From: Alphaproteobacteria bacterium
GTDB taxonomy: Bacteria; Pseudomonadota; Alphaproteobacteria; Micavibrionales; Micavibrionaceae
Assembly (NCBI GenBank): GCA_017999645.1
Contig: JAGNLJ010000006.1
Span: 1 to 64,000, forward strand
Length of the DNA stretch: 64,000 nucleotides
Reading direction: 5' to 3'
Within the stretch, counting starts at the first letter, position 1. Each line of letters opens with the position of its first letter. Position numbers and translations under genes: made by a program. The notes below the pieces were generated by a model. The model made no database searches and was not told the origin of the DNA. It saw nothing but the letters and a program-made list of their open reading frames with translations. Of the stretch, positions 1 to 8,572 are shown piece after piece.

Positions 1-1
1 C

Positions 2-49
2 CTGGCCGAGCGCGACCGGATCGGGCATGGCGGCACCATTATTAACTGA
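2..49 (+). CDS. C-terminal fragment of an upstream protein (possible)
   Basis: Frame 2 reads about fifteen residues (LAERDRIGHGGTIIN) and stops with TGA at 47-49. Its third codon positions are mostly G or C, as in neighbouring genes, which favours it over the other frames. In alphaproteobacteria a PLP-dependent aminotransferase often precedes hom, but the fragment is too short to recognise. Frame 3 stays open to a TAA at 78-80 and is an alternative. Confidence 0.25.
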   Translation: MAERDRIGHGGTIIN

Positions 50-272
50 GGCGTTGGGAGATGCTTTGGTCATGAGTTAAACGTGTTTCTCGCCCGTGGG
101 CTGTAAACGCAGGAAGGCAAACAGGAATTTGACTTAGATAAGGTAGAAAATCAAGTCCGGCGCCCGGATAATCACGGGGGGATAACATGGGGCTAAAGGC
201 TTGAAAGTCCATTATGATGTCGCCTATCATTTTCAGGCGTTTGTCCCTGAGTCTCTTTGAAAAGCCCCGCCC

Positions 273-1136
273 ATGAAAAAAATTGCAAATCTGCTCGTTA
301 TTCTCGGTTCCGCCAGTGTGTTGATGGCCTGTTCCTATTTCGATACCGGAGAGAAGGTCGATGTCAGCACGGAGAAGCCTGCTGAAAGCGTCGATCTGAC
401 GAATGGCCAGGTTCAGTCGCAAGTACTGGACCCGGTTGAATACCGCGATGTAGCCGATGTCATTCACCGCTCCTCGGACGGGCGCGTCGAAGTTTTCCCG
501 CTGGACGGCGAGGACTGGAGAGCGGGGGAAGATGATGGAAATGACGTACCCGGGCCGCAATCCTCGGCAGGGCCGCTGGATATCCAGCCTGTGAGTGCCG
601 TTCCCATTTATAACGAGACATATTTAAACGCCTATCCGGGCGTCGAGGTTTTTCCGCTGGATGACGAGATGGCCGCAATGGTCAATCCCCGCGTTGTGCA
701 ATATGCGCCGCCCGTGTCCGAACTGACGCCATTTCCGGGACAGGAACGCGGGGCTCCCGATCATGGCTACGTTTCGCTGCATGCGGGCGGCAACCCGCTG
801 ACGATTTATTTCGACCATGACTCGGTTTCACTCAAGCAGGAGGATCTGGCTACGTTGTCGGTGGTCGGGCGTGGTTATACCGGGCAGGATATTTCGGTGA
901 TGGGCCATGCGAGTGTCATGTCCTCGATACAGGACCCGGTCCAGCGCAAGATCATCAATCTGAAGATTTCCATGGACCGCGCCTTTGCCGTGGCGCGGGC
1001 GTTGATCGAGAGCGGAATTCCGCCCGAGCGCATAGAAACCAAGGGTTACGGTGAAACCAGACCGCCTGTTCCCGGCCATAAACCCGTCGAAGTTGCCGCG
1101 AGGCGGGTTGAGGTTCTTGGCGTTTCCGTGCAGTAA
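273..1136 (+). CDS. OmpA-family outer-membrane lipoprotein
   Basis: This 287-residue protein starts with a lipoprotein signal peptide: a KK-containing N-region, a hydrophobic stretch and the lipobox LMAC, so Cys20 should be lipidated. Residues 25-170 are acidic, proline-rich and low in complexity, typical of a linker, and carry the heptapeptide VEVFPLD twice. Residues from about 173 form an OmpA-like peptidoglycan-binding domain, with an IYFDHDS start, a GHAS segment and the late motif IETKGYGETRP. The likely role is to tether the outer membrane to the cell wall. It lies just 8 nt before hom, but the functions are unrelated. It is not a classical Pal, because the linker is much longer. Confidence 0.85.
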   Translation: MKKIANLLVILGSASVLMACSYFDTGEKVDVSTEKPAESVDLTNGQVQSQVLDPVEYRDVADVIHRSSDGRVEVFPLDGEDWRAGEDDGNDVPGPQSSAGPLDIQPVSAVPIYNETYLNAYPGVEVFPLDDEMAAMVNPRVVQYAPPVSELTPFPGQERGAPDHGYVSLHAGGNPLTIYFDHDSVSLKQEDLATLSVVGRGYTGQDISVMGHASVMSSIQDPVQRKIINLKISMDRAFAVARALIESGIPPERIETKGYGETRPPVPGHKPVEVAARRVEVLGVSVQ

Positions 1137-1144
1137 TAGGGCCT

Positions 1145-2431
1145 ATGTCTGAAGCTTTCCGCATTGGTATTGCCGGTCTTGGGACCGTTGGGACAGGGGT
1201 TGTCAAAATCCTGCAACAGAACGGCGCAATGATCGCCGAGCGGGCGGGAAAACCGATTGAGATCGTCACTGTATCGGCGCGGGGAAAAAAAGACCGCGGC
1301 GTCGATCTTTCCAAATATAAATGGGCCGACAAGCCGGAGAGCCTGGCTGATGAAAAGCTGGATGTGGTTGTTGAGCTTATGGGCGGCGCGGAAGGCTCGG
1401 CGCGAACGCTGGTAACCAAATCTTTAGAGAATAAAAAACATGTCGTGACGGCGAACAAGGCGCTGCTGGCGAACCATGGTTTCGAGCTGGCGAGCATCGC
1501 CGAGAAAAACGGCGTCAATTTGATGTATGAAGCATCGGTGGCGGGTTGCGTGCCGATTATCCGTTCGCTGCGCGCGGGATTTACGTCGAACAGGATTACG
1601 GGCGTCTATGGCATTCTGAACGGCACGTGCAATTATATCCTGACGCAGATGCGTGTTTCGGGTCGGAATTTCGATGATGTTCTGAAAGAGGCGCAGGCCA
1701 AGGGTTACGCGGAGGCGGACCCTGCGGCTGATGTAGAAGGTACGGATGCGGGGCATAAGACCGCAATTCTGGCGGCGATTGCCTATGGCGTGAAGCCGAA
1801 TTTCAAAGGTGTAAAACTCAAGGGCATCACGAAGCTGACAGATGTCGATATCAAGTTCGCCGGGAAGCTCGGCTATAAAATCAAGTTGCTCGGCATTAGC
1901 AGGGATCATGGCGGCAAGATCGTGCAGAGTGTTGAGCCGTGCCTGGTTCCGGCGGACGATCCGCTGGGTTCCATCGAAGATGTTTACAACGCCGTGTTCG
2001 TCGAGGGCGATTTCTTTGAAACACCACTGTTGACCGGGCGCGGGGCGGGCGAGGGGCCGACGGCATCTGCCGTGGTCGCCGATATTGTCGATCTCGCGCG
2101 CGGGGTTCATACGCCCACATTTGGTATCCCGGCGTCGAAGCTGAACGACATGAAGGTCATGGATCTCGGCGAGACACAGAGTAAGTTTTATATGCGCATC
2201 ACTGTGCTGGATAAGCCCGGCGTGATTGCCGATATTTCAGCGATTTTGCGCGACCAGAATATTTCCATCGAGAGCGTGCTGCAGGAAGGGCGCGACCCGG
2301 GCCAGCCGGTGAATGTTGTGATGACAACGCATGAAGCGGGGCGCTCGAATATCGCCGAAAGCTGCCGCCAGATCGCGAAACTGGATAGCACAATTGGCGA
2401 GCCATGCCTGTTGCGGGTGGTTGTATTATAA
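1145..2431 (+). CDS. hom: Homoserine dehydrogenase
   Basis: Catalyses NAD(P)H-dependent reduction of aspartate semialdehyde to homoserine, the branch to threonine, isoleucine and methionine. The 428-residue protein begins with a Rossmann fold (GLGTVGTGVVKIL, residues 10-22). The central domain has the family signature around NGTCNYILT and DVEGTDAGHKTA, which includes the catalytic lysine. From about residue 352 (FYMRITVLDKPGVIADIS) there is a C-terminal ACT domain that normally binds threonine for feedback inhibition. Length is normal for the monofunctional enzyme. hom-glpX-recJ is a conserved alphaproteobacterial order and the three genes probably share a transcript. Confidence 0.97.
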   Translation: MSEAFRIGIAGLGTVGTGVVKILQQNGAMIAERAGKPIEIVTVSARGKKDRGVDLSKYKWADKPESLADEKLDVVVELMGGAEGSARTLVTKSLENKKHVVTANKALLANHGFELASIAEKNGVNLMYEASVAGCVPIIRSLRAGFTSNRITGVYGILNGTCNYILTQMRVSGRNFDDVLKEAQAKGYAEADPAADVEGTDAGHKTAILAAIAYGVKPNFKGVKLKGITKLTDVDIKFAGKLGYKIKLLGISRDHGGKIVQSVEPCLVPADDPLGSIEDVYNAVFVEGDFFETPLLTGRGAGEGPTASAVVADIVDLARGVHTPTFGIPASKLNDMKVMDLGETQSKFYMRITVLDKPGVIADISAILRDQNISIESVLQEGRDPGQPVNVVMTTHEAGRSNIAESCRQIAKLDSTIGEPCLLRVVVL

Positions 2432-2455
2432 GGAGCGGGAGCATAAGATACGCCC

Positions 2456-3463
2456 ATGATCCCCAAGGAAAAGACAGAAGCCATGCCTGATAATCAAATG
2501 GACCGCAATTTTGCGCTCGAAGCTATCCGCGTGACGGAGGCTGCGGCGCTGGCCGCTTCGCGCCTGATAGGTCGGGGCGACAAGGACGGTGCCGACCAGG
2601 CGGCGGTGGATGCGATGCGCGAGGCGCTGAACACGCTTCATATTTCAGGCCGCGTCGTGATCGGCGAAGGCGAGCGCGATGAGGCCCCGATGCTTTATAT
2701 CGGTGAGGAAGTCGGGCAGGGCGGGCCGCGCATCGATATCGCGTTAGACCCGCTGGAAGGCACGGACATTACGGCACGCGGCGGCAACAACGCGCTGGCG
2801 GTTCTGGCGATGGCGGATGAGGGCGGGTTCCTGAATGCGCCGGATGTTTACATGGACAAGCTGGCGGTTGGGCCGAGCGTGAATCCGAAGGTTCTGGATT
2901 TAGATGCGCCGATGTCGGACCTGCTCAAAAAGATCGCCAAGGAAAAAGGTACGAAGATTGAAGATTTAATGGTCTGTATTTTAGACCGCCCGCGCCACGA
3001 AAAACTGATTAATGATGTGCGCGCGGCGGGTGCGCGGATTACACTGATTCAGGATGGCGATGTCAGCGCGGTGATCGCGACGACGGACCCGGAGACGGGC
3101 ATCGATGTTTATGTCGGCAATGGCGGCGCGCCGGAAGGCGTGTTGGCTGCGGCGGCGCTGCAATGTATCGGCGGGTCGATGCTGGGGCGTTTGATTTTCA
3201 GGAATGATGATGAGCGGGCGAGAGCCGAGCGCTGGGGTATTAAAGATTTGAAGAAGATTTATACGACGGACGATCTCGCGAAACCGGGCAATGTCATGTT
3301 CGCAGCGACGGGCGTGACGGATGGCACCATGCTGCGTGGTGTGCGGCGTTTTCCGGGCGGGGCTTCGACCTCGTCCATTATCATGCGGTCGCGTTCAGGC
3401 ACGGTACGCCGGGTTGAGGCGACGCATAATTTCGAGCGGAAAAACTGGCTTAAATCCGTCTGA
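2456..3463 (+). CDS. glpX: Class II fructose-1,6-bisphosphatase
   Basis: GlpX-type phosphatase that hydrolyses fructose-1,6-bisphosphate (in many alphaproteobacteria also sedoheptulose-1,7-bisphosphate) in gluconeogenesis and sugar-phosphate cycles. Metal- and substrate-binding motifs are intact: VIGEGERDEAPMLYIGEEVG and the DPLEGTD loop, followed by FPGGASTSSIIMRS near the C-terminus. The frame has two possible starts. The ATG at 2456 gives 335 residues. A second ATG at 2483 (MPDNQMDRN) gives 326, is preceded by an AAGGA about 14 nt upstream, and fits the usual family N-terminus better. The gene follows hom by 24 nt. Confidence 0.95.
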   Translation: MIPKEKTEAMPDNQMDRNFALEAIRVTEAAALAASRLIGRGDKDGADQAAVDAMREALNTLHISGRVVIGEGERDEAPMLYIGEEVGQGGPRIDIALDPLEGTDITARGGNNALAVLAMADEGGFLNAPDVYMDKLAVGPSVNPKVLDLDAPMSDLLKKIAKEKGTKIEDLMVCILDRPRHEKLINDVRAAGARITLIQDGDVSAVIATTDPETGIDVYVGNGGAPEGVLAAAALQCIGGSMLGRLIFRNDDERARAERWGIKDLKKIYTTDDLAKPGNVMFAATGVTDGTMLRGVRRFPGGASTSSIIMRSRSGTVRRVEATHNFERKNWLKSV

Positions 3464-3484
3464 TTAAGTCGTTATAATCGGGTT

Positions 3485-5290
3485 ATGCCCGATTCATTGT
3501 TCAATATTCAGCAGTCTTTAATGCGTGCCCGTTGGGTTATGCCCGATGTGGAGCTGAGCCTGATCGAGCAGGTGGCTCGGAAGCATGGATTGCCTGAGCC
3601 TGTGGCGCGGATGCTTTGTGCGCGGGAAATTGCCGACAGTGATATTCCGAAATTTTTATCCCCCACGCTTAAAAATGATTTTCCCGACCCGTTTTCGCTG
3701 ACGGGGATGCGCGAGCTGGCCGAGCATGTCAGTGACGCGGTTCTAGCAAAGAGAAAAATCAGTATCTTTGGTGATTTTGACGTGGATGGCGCGACATCAT
3801 CGGCGATCCTGCATCGTTTTCTCAAAGCCTATGGAGTGGATGCACCGATTTATATTCCGGACAGACTCACGGAAGGATATGGCCCGAATACCGAGGCGCT
3901 GCAGAAATTAAAAACGGACGGTGCAGAAATTGTTTTCCTGCTCGATTGCGGGACGACGGCGTTCGATATCGTGGCTGAAGGCAAGGCCATGGGGCTGGAG
4001 ATCATTATTCTCGACCACCATGAAGCGGAAGATAAACTGCCGGATGCGAAATATATCATTAATCCGAAGCGGAAGGATGATGTGTCTGGCCTAAATATGT
4101 TGGCGGCGTGCGGCGTGACGTTTCTCACCTGCGTTGCAATCAATAACCGCATGAAGGAAAAAACCGGGCAGGCCGGGCCGGATCTGAAAAATTTCCTGGA
4201 TTTAGTGGCCCTTGGCACAGTGTGTGACATGGTGCCGCTCAAGGGCGCGAACAGGTTGTTTGTTAAAACGGGGTTTGAAGTTCTGGCCACCCGCAAGAAC
4301 CCCGGCATCAAAGCTTTGTTGGAAACCGCCAAGGTTAATTCCGCGCCGGATGTATTCACAGCTGGGTTTGTGCTGGGCCCACGGATCAACGCGGGAAGCC
4401 GTGTGCACAAGGCGGATCTAGGCGCGCAGCTACTCAGCACCGACGATTCAGAAGAGGCGAAGAACATCGCGTGGACATTGCATGACTGCAACGAGAAGCG
4501 CAAAGAGATACAAACGCAAATGGAATTCGAGGCCATTCAGAAAGTGGAAGCGGGCGGACTCGACCAGTTTCCGGCGATTGTCGTTGATGATGAGAGCTGG
4601 CACCCGGGCTTAGCGGGATTAGTGGCCGGGCGGCTGAAGGAAAAATACGGCAAGCCTTCTTGCGTGATTACATACACGGATAACGGCAAAAAAGAGGGCA
4701 AGGGATCGGGCCGCAGTGTGCCGGGAATTAATATCGCGAAAATATTTATCGATGCGCGGAATAAGGGATTGCTCGAAAAAGGCGGCGGGCACGCGATGGC
4801 GGGTGGTTTTACGGTTTTGCCTGAGAATATCGCGGCGTTGCGTGAATTTGTTTATGAGCAGGTGAAAAATCAGGCGGCTTCGCTCAGCGCGAATAGTGAA
4901 TCCCTGATTGACGGCGTATTGTCGGTGCGCGGCTTGCGGGCGGATTTTGTAAAATTAATACGGGATTCCGTGGGTCCGTTCGGGCAGGAACATCCTGAGC
5001 CTTTGTTTGTTATAAATAATGTGCGGATTCATTCCGCTGATGTCGTTGGCAGCAGCCATGTGCGGGTCTTGGCGGGTGACTGGGAAGGCGGCACCAGGCT
5101 CAAGGCGGTGGCTTTCCGCGCTGTGGATACGCCGCTGGGCGATGCATTACTAAAGCAGGGGAGACGACCGTTTCATTTGTGTGGTACGCTCAAAATCAAT
5201 GAATGGCAGGGGCGTGAGAGCGTCGAGATGCATATTAAAGACGCTGCGTTTGCAATGGACATTCAGGAAGAAGAAAAGAAAACAGCATGA
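3485..5290 (+). CDS. recJ: Single-stranded-DNA exonuclease RecJ
   Basis: RecJ is a 5'-3' ssDNA exonuclease used in recombination and repair. The 601-residue protein has the ordered DHH-phosphoesterase motifs: IFGDFDVDGATSSAIL (residues about 94-109), the FLLDCG segment, and the diagnostic DHH in ILDHHEAED. The DHHA1 part contains GSGRSVPGINI and KGGGHAMAGGF, and a C-terminal OB-like domain follows. Length is typical. The start follows glpX by 21 nt. Its stop overlaps the next start by 4 nt (ATGA), implying translational coupling. Confidence 0.96.
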   Translation: MPDSLFNIQQSLMRARWVMPDVELSLIEQVARKHGLPEPVARMLCAREIADSDIPKFLSPTLKNDFPDPFSLTGMRELAEHVSDAVLAKRKISIFGDFDVDGATSSAILHRFLKAYGVDAPIYIPDRLTEGYGPNTEALQKLKTDGAEIVFLLDCGTTAFDIVAEGKAMGLEIIILDHHEAEDKLPDAKYIINPKRKDDVSGLNMLAACGVTFLTCVAINNRMKEKTGQAGPDLKNFLDLVALGTVCDMVPLKGANRLFVKTGFEVLATRKNPGIKALLETAKVNSAPDVFTAGFVLGPRINAGSRVHKADLGAQLLSTDDSEEAKNIAWTLHDCNEKRKEIQTQMEFEAIQKVEAGGLDQFPAIVVDDESWHPGLAGLVAGRLKEKYGKPSCVITYTDNGKKEGKGSGRSVPGINIAKIFIDARNKGLLEKGGGHAMAGGFTVLPENIAALREFVYEQVKNQAASLSANSESLIDGVLSVRGLRADFVKLIRDSVGPFGQEHPEPLFVINNVRIHSADVVGSSHVRVLAGDWEGGTRLKAVAFRAVDTPLGDALLKQGRRPFHLCGTLKINEWQGRESVEMHIKDAAFAMDIQEEEKKTA

Positions 5291-6519
5291 AAGCGTTCGA
5301 TCCGCAGGAAGTCAGGAAACTTTTTCCGGCGTTGGCCAGAAAAATAAGCGGCAATATGCCGGTGTTTTTCGACGGGCCGGGCGGCACGCAGGTGCCTGAA
5401 AGCGTGGCCAAGGCGATGTCCGATTATTTCCTGCAGGGTACGAGCAATGTAATTTCCAGCCAGTTTTATACTGTAAAGCGCACGCATGAGGTTGTGCGGA
5501 TGGCGCGCGAGAGAGGCGCGGCGTTTTTCAATGCGTCGCCGGGCGAAATTATTTTCGGCGCGAATATGAGCACCATCACGGCACATTTAAGCCGTTCGAT
5601 CAGCCGTGAATGGAATGAAGGTGATGAAATTATCTTGACCAATCTCGACCACTACGCGAACATTTCGTACTGGAAGCAGGCGGCGGAAGACAGGGGCGTG
5701 AAATGGCACATGGTGTCCATACGTCCGGAAGATTGCACGCTCGACTATGATCATTTTGAAAAACTGATTTCAGCTAAAACGAAGTTCATTGCTTTTACGC
5801 TGGCGTCGAATGCGTGCGGATCACTGACGGATGCGGCGCGGATTGTAAAGGCGGCGAAATCCGTGGGCGCGATGACATATGCGGATGCCACGCACTATGC
5901 GCCGCATTATCTGCCGGATGTTAAAAAGCTGGATTGCGATTTCATGGCGTGCTCGCCGTATAAATTTTACGGGCCGCACATGGGCATGGTGTACGGCAAG
6001 CGGGAACATCTCGAACGATTAAAGCCTTACAGGGTTGAGCCATCTATCAATACGCCGCCGGAATGCTGGGAGACGGGCACGCAGAATTTCGAGGCGCAGG
6101 CAGGTTTTTCAGCCGCTATCGATTACATCGCCTCGGTCGGTTTGTTCGGCAAGACTCTGCGCGAGCAACTGGAAACTAGTTATGAACGCGTCGGTGCGTA
6201 TGAGCGTGAATGGAGCAGGCGATTCCTGAAGCGGGCCAAGGAGGCCGGGAATGTTACCGTGTGGGGCGTTACCGACCCAGAGCGCGTGCGCGAGCGAACA
6301 GCGACGTTTGCGATTACGGTCGATGGTTTTAAGTCGCCGGCTATTTCCGATCACCTTGCGAAAGATCTTATCACGACGGGTGCGGGTAGTTTTTATAATC
6401 ACGGCGTAACGGATGCGCTTGGCCTGACGTCCAAGGGCGGGGTCGTGCGCGTTGGATGCGTGCATTACAACACGTTCGCCGAAATGGATATGCTGTTCGA
6501 AAGCCTTGAGAAGCTTTAA
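5287..6519 (+). CDS. Cysteine-desulfurase-like class V aminotransferase
   Basis: A 410-residue PLP enzyme of the fold-type I class V group, closest to the cysteine desulfurase-like VC1184 family rather than IscS or SufS. Evidence is the N-terminal DGPGGTQVPESV, the NMSTITAHLSRS cofactor region, the TYADATHYAPH aspartate segment, and the PLP-lysine region CSPYKFYGPHMG near residue 225. The mobile Cys loop typical of IscS is not obvious, so desulfurase activity is uncertain. It overlaps recJ by 4 nt and so probably ends the hom operon. Its stop overlaps by 4 nt the stop of the convergent gene downstream. Confidence 0.85.
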   Translation: MKAFDPQEVRKLFPALARKISGNMPVFFDGPGGTQVPESVAKAMSDYFLQGTSNVISSQFYTVKRTHEVVRMARERGAAFFNASPGEIIFGANMSTITAHLSRSISREWNEGDEIILTNLDHYANISYWKQAAEDRGVKWHMVSIRPEDCTLDYDHFEKLISAKTKFIAFTLASNACGSLTDAARIVKAAKSVGAMTYADATHYAPHYLPDVKKLDCDFMACSPYKFYGPHMGMVYGKREHLERLKPYRVEPSINTPPECWETGTQNFEAQAGFSAAIDYIASVGLFGKTLREQLETSYERVGAYEREWSRRFLKRAKEAGNVTVWGVTDPERVRERTATFAITVDGFKSPAISDHLAKDLITTGAGSFYNHGVTDALGLTSKGGVVRVGCVHYNTFAEMDMLFESLEKL

Positions 6520-7175
6520 TTCGTGGCGGCGTTAAGCGCTTCGTTTGCCGTCAGAATAATCAAATCCCAATACCCTTCATCCTTGTTCGGGCGCGGTACC
6601 AGCGGTGCGGCGTAATGGAAGAGGCGCTTGTCGTTCAGGATCATGAATTCGCCGGGTTCGAGTTGCTTGACCAAGAGCGGCGCTTCATCGGGCGAGGGGT
6701 AGATCATGAGCTCGCCGCCGTCGATATTGTGCGAATTCACCATGAACATGCCGATATAATCAAAGCCGTCCTGGTGGACGCCCTCAGGCGCAGGGATTTT
6801 GACGCGCTTGGCGCAATGCCAGCGGATCTGGTGGACTTCGATGGCGCTGCCGGGGCTTAAATTAGTGCGCTCCTGGAATTCCTCGAACATTTTAAGGAAA
6901 ACAGGGTTGGTTTCGAGTGTAGGGTCCAACGCATCGTATTTACGTTCAATGTCGCCGACATGCTTGTTGATATTGCTGCTCTGCATGAAATCTTTTTGCG
7001 AAAGTTTTGTGACCGAGCCGTCGGGATTATAGCGGTAGCAGGAGTAACGCCTCGAGCGCAGGCGTTTTTCAGCGTATTTATCCTCGGGCAGGTTGTTGAA
7101 GCTGGGCTGCAGGCTGGATAAATCCGTTATTGGAAGCCAGCCGAGTTCGTAGAGTTGTTCGCCTTTGATTGTCAT
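6516..7175 (-). CDS. 2OG-Fe(II) dioxygenase family protein (DUF2257-like)
   Basis: A 219-residue protein resembling the small 2-oxoglutarate/Fe(II) dioxygenase family that includes amino-acid hydroxylases. The likely metal triad is the HxD of VHQDGFDYIG plus the distal histidine in LFHYAAPLVP. The intervening GGELMIYP and LEPGEFMILND segments match the double-stranded beta-helix core. Substrate cannot be deduced; free amino acids are known substrates of relatives. A strong ribosome binding site (GGAGGG) precedes the ATG. It lies downstream of zur on the same strand with a 35-nt gap and could be co-transcribed with it. Confidence 0.8.
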   Translation of the reverse strand: MTIKGEQLYELGWLPITDLSSLQPSFNNLPEDKYAEKRLRSRRYSCYRYNPDGSVTKLSQKDFMQSSNINKHVGDIERKYDALDPTLETNPVFLKMFEEFQERTNLSPGSAIEVHQIRWHCAKRVKIPAPEGVHQDGFDYIGMFMVNSHNIDGGELMIYPSPDEAPLLVKQLEPGEFMILNDKRLFHYAAPLVPRPNKDEGYWDLIILTANEALNAATN

Positions 7176-7210
7176 GGAAGACCCTCCATGATTCTAGTAT
7201 AGCACAAATT

Positions 7211-7642
7211 TTAATTCGTGCATTTCGCGCAGGTGCCGTGGAGTTCCATGGTTTTGTGGGAGACGCGGAATCCTTCATCGGCAACTTTTTTTGCGATGTA
7301 ATCATCGATTGCGTGGTTGTGGAGTTCCTCGACGTTGCCGCAATCATCGCAGATAAGATATTGCGAATCCGTGTGGACGCAATGCGCCTCGACGCAAGGC
7401 ACGTAGGCATTCAGACTTTCGATGCGGTGCACAAGACCCTGCGCCACAAGAAAATCCAGCGCGCGATAAATGGTCATGGGCTTGGCGCCCTTCATTTTTT
7501 CGACGACGTCGTAGGCCTTGAGCGGTGGTTTGCCCTGGATGAGGGTTTTGAGTACGTCGCGGCGGGGCGCGGTGAAGCGTTCACCCTTTTGCAGAAGCGA
7601 TTTTTCCACCCTTTCAAGTGTGCGTATTGTTTTTTCTTGCAT
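7211..7642 (-). CDS. zur: Fur-family regulator, probably Zur
   Basis: A metal-responsive repressor of the Fur superfamily. The N-terminal winged helix contains FTAPRRDVLKTL and the recognition-helix segment KPMTIYRALDFLVAQGLVHRI. The C-terminal dimerisation domain carries two CxxC pairs (CDDC and CAKC), the structural zinc site. The recognition region, and the short His-containing stretch before CDDC, look more like Zur than Fur. The start chosen is the ATG at 7642 (MQEKTIR); an upstream in-frame ATG at 7651 would add three residues (MHF) and would almost touch the operator. The palindrome at 7654-7667 suggests autorepression and control of the divergent membrane-protein gene. Confidence 0.85.
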   Translation of the reverse strand: MQEKTIRTLERVEKSLLQKGERFTAPRRDVLKTLIQGKPPLKAYDVVEKMKGAKPMTIYRALDFLVAQGLVHRIESLNAYVPCVEAHCVHTDSQYLICDDCGNVEELHNHAIDDYIAKKVADEGFRVSHKTMELHGTCAKCTN

Positions 7643-7653
7643 GAAGTGCATTA

Positions 7654-7667
7654 TGTTATATTGTAAC
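7654..7667. promoter_or_regulatory. Putative Zur operator
   Basis: The sequence TGTTATATTGTAAC contains an imperfect palindrome (GTTA-N5-TAAC at 7655-7667) that resembles Zur boxes described in alphaproteobacteria (GTTATA-type half sites). It lies in the short gap between the divergent zur and membrane-protein genes, where one bound dimer could block both promoters. The match is by eye only. Confidence 0.65.
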
Positions 7668-7688
7668 GAACGTTTTCAAGAGAAATAG

Positions 7689-8174
7689 ATGGAAAAATAC
7701 AGAAAGACAGTTTTGGCCGCGCTGCTGGTCTCCGAGACCAGCCATATTTTCTGCTGCGTGCTGCCGACGGTGTTCAGCATCGTCAGTGTTCTGTCGGGCA
7801 TCGGTATCATCAGCACGTTGCCGACGGGGTGGGTACACGTGCATGAAATCCTGCATCACTGGGAAGTGCCAATGATTACGATCTCGGGCATTATTCTGGT
7901 TATGGGGTGGGGGCTGCATTATTACACCGAGCATATGGGGCCGCACGAGCAGCACAAGCATTGCTGCGACGGTCATTGCGGGCCAAAAGCCCAGAAGAAA
8001 AATAAAATTCATATGGTTTTGAAAATCGCGACGGTGTTATTTGTGATCAACGTGGCGGTTTATGTGCTGTTTCACCGCAACCATAATACGATCCGGTTGC
8101 CGGACGCCGTGCATTACGGGTCACTCTTTGAAAGAGAGCTTTCCGTTTTTGCCGACGATGCGGTAGAAGCATGA
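7689..8174 (+). CDS. His/Cys-rich small membrane protein next to zur
   Basis: A 161-residue protein with about three hydrophobic helices (roughly residues 18-42, 59-79 and 107-127). A CC-P motif (FCCVLP) lies in the first helix. A loop of His and Cys residues ([17 protein letters not shown]) follows the second helix. MerC-type metal transporters share the CC-P-in-a-helix idea, but I cannot assign it to a family. Divergence from zur across a Zur-like operator suggests zinc uptake, zinc storage or metallochaperone work at the inner membrane. A short purine-rich AAGAGA precedes the ATG. Its last 54 nt overlap the 3' end of hisI on the other strand. Confidence 0.75.
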   Translation: MEKYRKTVLAALLVSETSHIFCCVLPTVFSIVSVLSGIGIISTLPTGWVHVHEILHHWEVPMITISGIILVMGWGLHYYTEHMGPHEQHKHCCDGHCGPKAQKKNKIHMVLKIATVLFVINVAVYVLFHRNHNTIRLPDAVHYGSLFERELSVFADDAVEA

Positions 8175-8495
8175 GTGGCGGCCTGTGTGGCAGGCGGCCT
8201 GTTTAGCGCCCTGCATTTCGACGGTGATCCACAGGCAGTCCTGGTCGCAATCGACCTTCATTTCGATGAGTTTCTGGGTTTCGCCGGAGGTGGCACCCTT
8301 GTGCCAGAGCTCCTGACGGGAGCGGGACCAGAAATGGGCCTCGCCGGTTTTTAGGGTTAGATCGAGGGCTTCCCGGTTCATCCACGCGACCATCAATACC
8401 TCGCCTGCGACCGAGCTCACAACGCAGGGGATTAGCCCTTTTTCATCGAAAAGGGGGGTAAAGTCTGTGGTTTCTTCGTTTCCGGTGGTGCCCAT
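8121..8495 (-). CDS. hisI: Phosphoribosyl-AMP cyclohydrolase
   Basis: Opens the adenine ring of phosphoribosyl-AMP in the third step of histidine synthesis. The 124-residue protein is the monofunctional form without HisE. It shows the family motifs [37 protein letters not shown] and the metal-binding VDCDQDCLW, followed by [12 protein letters not shown]. It stands apart from other his genes in this window. Its 3' end overlaps the convergent membrane-protein gene by 54 nt. Confidence 0.95.
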   Translation of the reverse strand: MGTTGNEETTDFTPLFDEKGLIPCVVSSVAGEVLMVAWMNREALDLTLKTGEAHFWSRSRQELWHKGATSGETQKLIEMKVDCDQDCLWITVEMQGAKQAACHTGRHSCFYRIVGKNGKLSFKE

Positions 8496-8572
8496 GAATC
8501 ACGCGTTTTAGTTGCTTTTCCCAAGGTTTTATAATAATAAGTCGAGCTTATTGAAAGTGATATAAACAATCC

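Noticed and set aside
42-560. Minus-strand frame of 172 codons over the OmpA-type gene start
   Set aside because: It is a shadow of the lipoprotein gene, which has a lipobox and an OmpA domain.
7169-7666. Plus-strand frame of 165 codons opposite zur
   Set aside because: zur has complete Fur-family motifs; the antisense frame crosses the operator and has no motif or ribosome binding site.
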